Source: Holophagales bacterium (GTDB lineage Bacteria; Acidobacteriota; Holophagae; Holophagales; Holophagaceae). From it: a stretch of DNA of 19,135 nucleotides. The notes below the pieces were generated by a model. The model did no database searches. It saw only the letters and a program-made list of their open reading frames with translations, and had not been told where the DNA came from. The position numbers and the translations under genes were made by a program. Numbering within the stretch: position 1 is the stretch's first letter; the number at the start of each line of letters is the position of its first letter. Of the stretch, positions 17,974 through 19,135 are shown one piece after another. The stretch is from NCBI GenBank assembly GCA_031281385.1, contig JAITFL010000050.1:1-19135 (forward strand). Reading direction: 5' to 3'.

Positions 17974-19135
17974 CTACCCTCTGCACATGTACTCGTGCAT
18001 CGCGGCAGCGGCCTTTCTGGCCTGGCCCATAGCTAGAATGACCGTTGCGCCGCCGGTGATGGCGTCCCCTGCGGCGAACACTCCCGGCAGGCTGGTCTCG
18101 CCTGTATCGTTATTTACTACGAGCACTCCGCCTCTTTGTGTTTGCAGTCCCTTTTCTTCTTGGGCCAAGAGGGGGTTGACGGCGCAGCCCAGCGCGACTA
18201 TCAGTGTGTCGCAGGGCAGGGCTATCCTTTGGCCTGTGTCCCTCACGCCGCACCTTCCGTCTTCGCCTGGCTCGGTTAGCTCCATGATCGCGGATTCGGC
18301 TGTCTTTACCCAATTGCCGTCATCGCCTATTAGGGTGACTGGGGTGGTGAGCCACCTGAAGATTACGCCTTCTTCCATCGCGTGTTCAAGTTCTTCTTTT
18401 CTGGCTGTGCTCTCTGCAACGGAGCGCCTGTACGCCACGGTCACGTTTGCGCCAAGGCGTCTCGAGCATCTGGCCGCGTCCATCGCCGTATTGCCGCAGC
18501 CAACTACGATGACGTTTTTCCCAACCGTGACGGGTGTGCCCATCTCGGGGAACAAGTCCGCCCTCATCAGGTTGACGCGGGTCAAAAATTCGTTGGCTGT
18601 ATATACTCCCTTTAAGTCCTCTCCGGGTACGCCCAAGAGCTTGGGCAGCCCTGCGCCTGTCCCCAGGAATATGGAATCAAAATCGCGCCTGAGATCGGCC
18701 AGCGAGCGCGAGCGCCCCACTAGGGTGTTCATTACGAATACCACCCCTGCGTTTTTTAGTGTCTGCACTTCGGCTTCTACAATTGAATTGGGCAGGCGGA
18801 ACTCTGGGATGCCATAGCGCAAAACGCCGCCAGCGTGGGAGAGTCCGTCATAGACAACTACTTCGTGTCCCAGCCTGGCTAGGTCGCCCGCCGCAGTCAG
18901 CCCTGCGGGGCCCGCGCCCACTATCGCCGCCTTTTTACCTGTCTTGGCGCTGACGGCAAGCGCTTCTTTTCCTAACGCCACGTCTGAGGCGTAGCGCTCT
19001 AAGCGGCCAATGGAAACCGACTGACCCTTTACGCCAAGGACGCACTTGGCCTCGCACTGTTTTTCTTGTGGGCAGACGCGCCCGCAGACTGCTCCAAGGG
19101 GGCTGTCTTTCTTAATGACGCGGCTGGCCCCAAGT
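17974..19135 (-). CDS. NADPH-dependent glutamate-synthase-type flavoprotein (GltD/GltA/SudA family), 5' end outside window
   Basis: The coding frame continues to the window edge, so the N-terminus is missing. Codons from 19134 down to 18982 encode the Fe-S region SPLGAVCGRVCPQEKQCEAK, then C and VLGVKG, with the C-x3-C-x5-C-x3-C pattern typical of the family, and SIGRLERYASD. Then come the FAD motif AIVGAGPAGLTAAGDL, the GGVLRYGIPEFRLP block, the second Rossmann motif VIVVGCGNTAMDAAR for NADPH with the YRRS stretch, and the C-terminal FAD-closing GVFAAGDAITGGATV. Candidates are the small subunit of NADPH-glutamate synthase, SudA, or the NfnB-type electron-bifurcating subunit. The partner gene would lie upstream, outside the window, so I give no symbol. 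Confidence 0.9.
   Translation of the reverse strand, partial: LGASRVIKKDSPLGAVCGRVCPQEKQCEAKCVLGVKGQSVSIGRLERYASDVALGKEALAVSAKTGKKAAIVGAGPAGLTAAGDLARLGHEVVVYDGLSHAGGVLRYGIPEFRLPNSIVEAEVQTLKNAGVVFVMNTLVGRSRSLADLRRDFDSIFLGTGAGLPKLLGVPGEDLKGVYTANEFLTRVNLMRADLFPEMGTPVTVGKNVIVVGCGNTAMDAARCSRRLGANVTVAYRRSVAESTARKEELEHAMEEGVIFRWLTTPVTLIGDDGNWVKTAESAIMELTEPGEDGRCGVRDTGQRIALPCDTLIVALGCAVNPLLAQEEKGLQTQRGGVLVVNNDTGETSLPGVFAAGDAITGGATVILAMGQARKAAAAMHEYMCRG

Overview
The window looks like chromosome of a Gram-negative bacterium with roughly even base composition. The evidence is an ArnD-type deformylase acting on an undecaprenyl-linked sugar, a large SppA protease, RsmE and a full-length RelA/SpoT protein. 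I cannot assign a phylum from the sequence. Most genes are housekeeping genes in short operons, but the left third (about 1-4057) and 6714-8052 are accessory DNA: repeats, hairpins and small or broken genes.

Layout. 113-1304 holds a tandem pair of secreted paralogues that look like phospholipase-D-fold proteins with a ruined HKD motif. 1297-1787, 2391-2660, 3492-3871 and 13538-13827 are four copies of one interspersed element. Its best copy (13538-13827) has 27-bp terminal inverted repeats and no transposase. Each copy carries a conserved clamp (CTGGGG/CCCCAG beside GTTAGCATC) around a different inner palindrome. The first copy fills the gap between the second paralogue and a 3-methyladenine DNA glycosylase gene, and seems to supply that gene's ribosome site and TTG start. 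2831-3607 is a chimeric reading frame with a phage-like N-terminus that runs into repeat DNA. RsmE (4058-4777, minus) and a CPA1 K+/H+ antiporter (4974-6713, plus) diverge; the antiporter contains an in-frame 33-bp tandem repeat. 6714-8052 holds strong hairpins, possible phage-tail remnants and a hairpin-rich stretch without a clear gene.

The minus-strand block 8053-13484 is rel, then a TrmA/RlmD-family RNA methyltransferase 15 bases downstream, then sppA with its own sigma70-like promoter. A repeat element separates rel from a divergent plus-strand set: a ThiE-AroK fusion (13855-15015), ArnD (15070-15957) and an NTF2-like protein (16006-16398). The right end is a minus-strand operon: a glutamate-synthase-type flavoprotein cut by the window edge, two paralogous membrane proteins, and a DUF2085 membrane protein.

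The strongest candidates for something undescribed are the repeat family with its conserved clamp and variable core, the paired HKD-less secreted proteins, and the thiamine/shikimate enzyme fusion. I see no tRNA, rRNA, CRISPR array or intact transposase.
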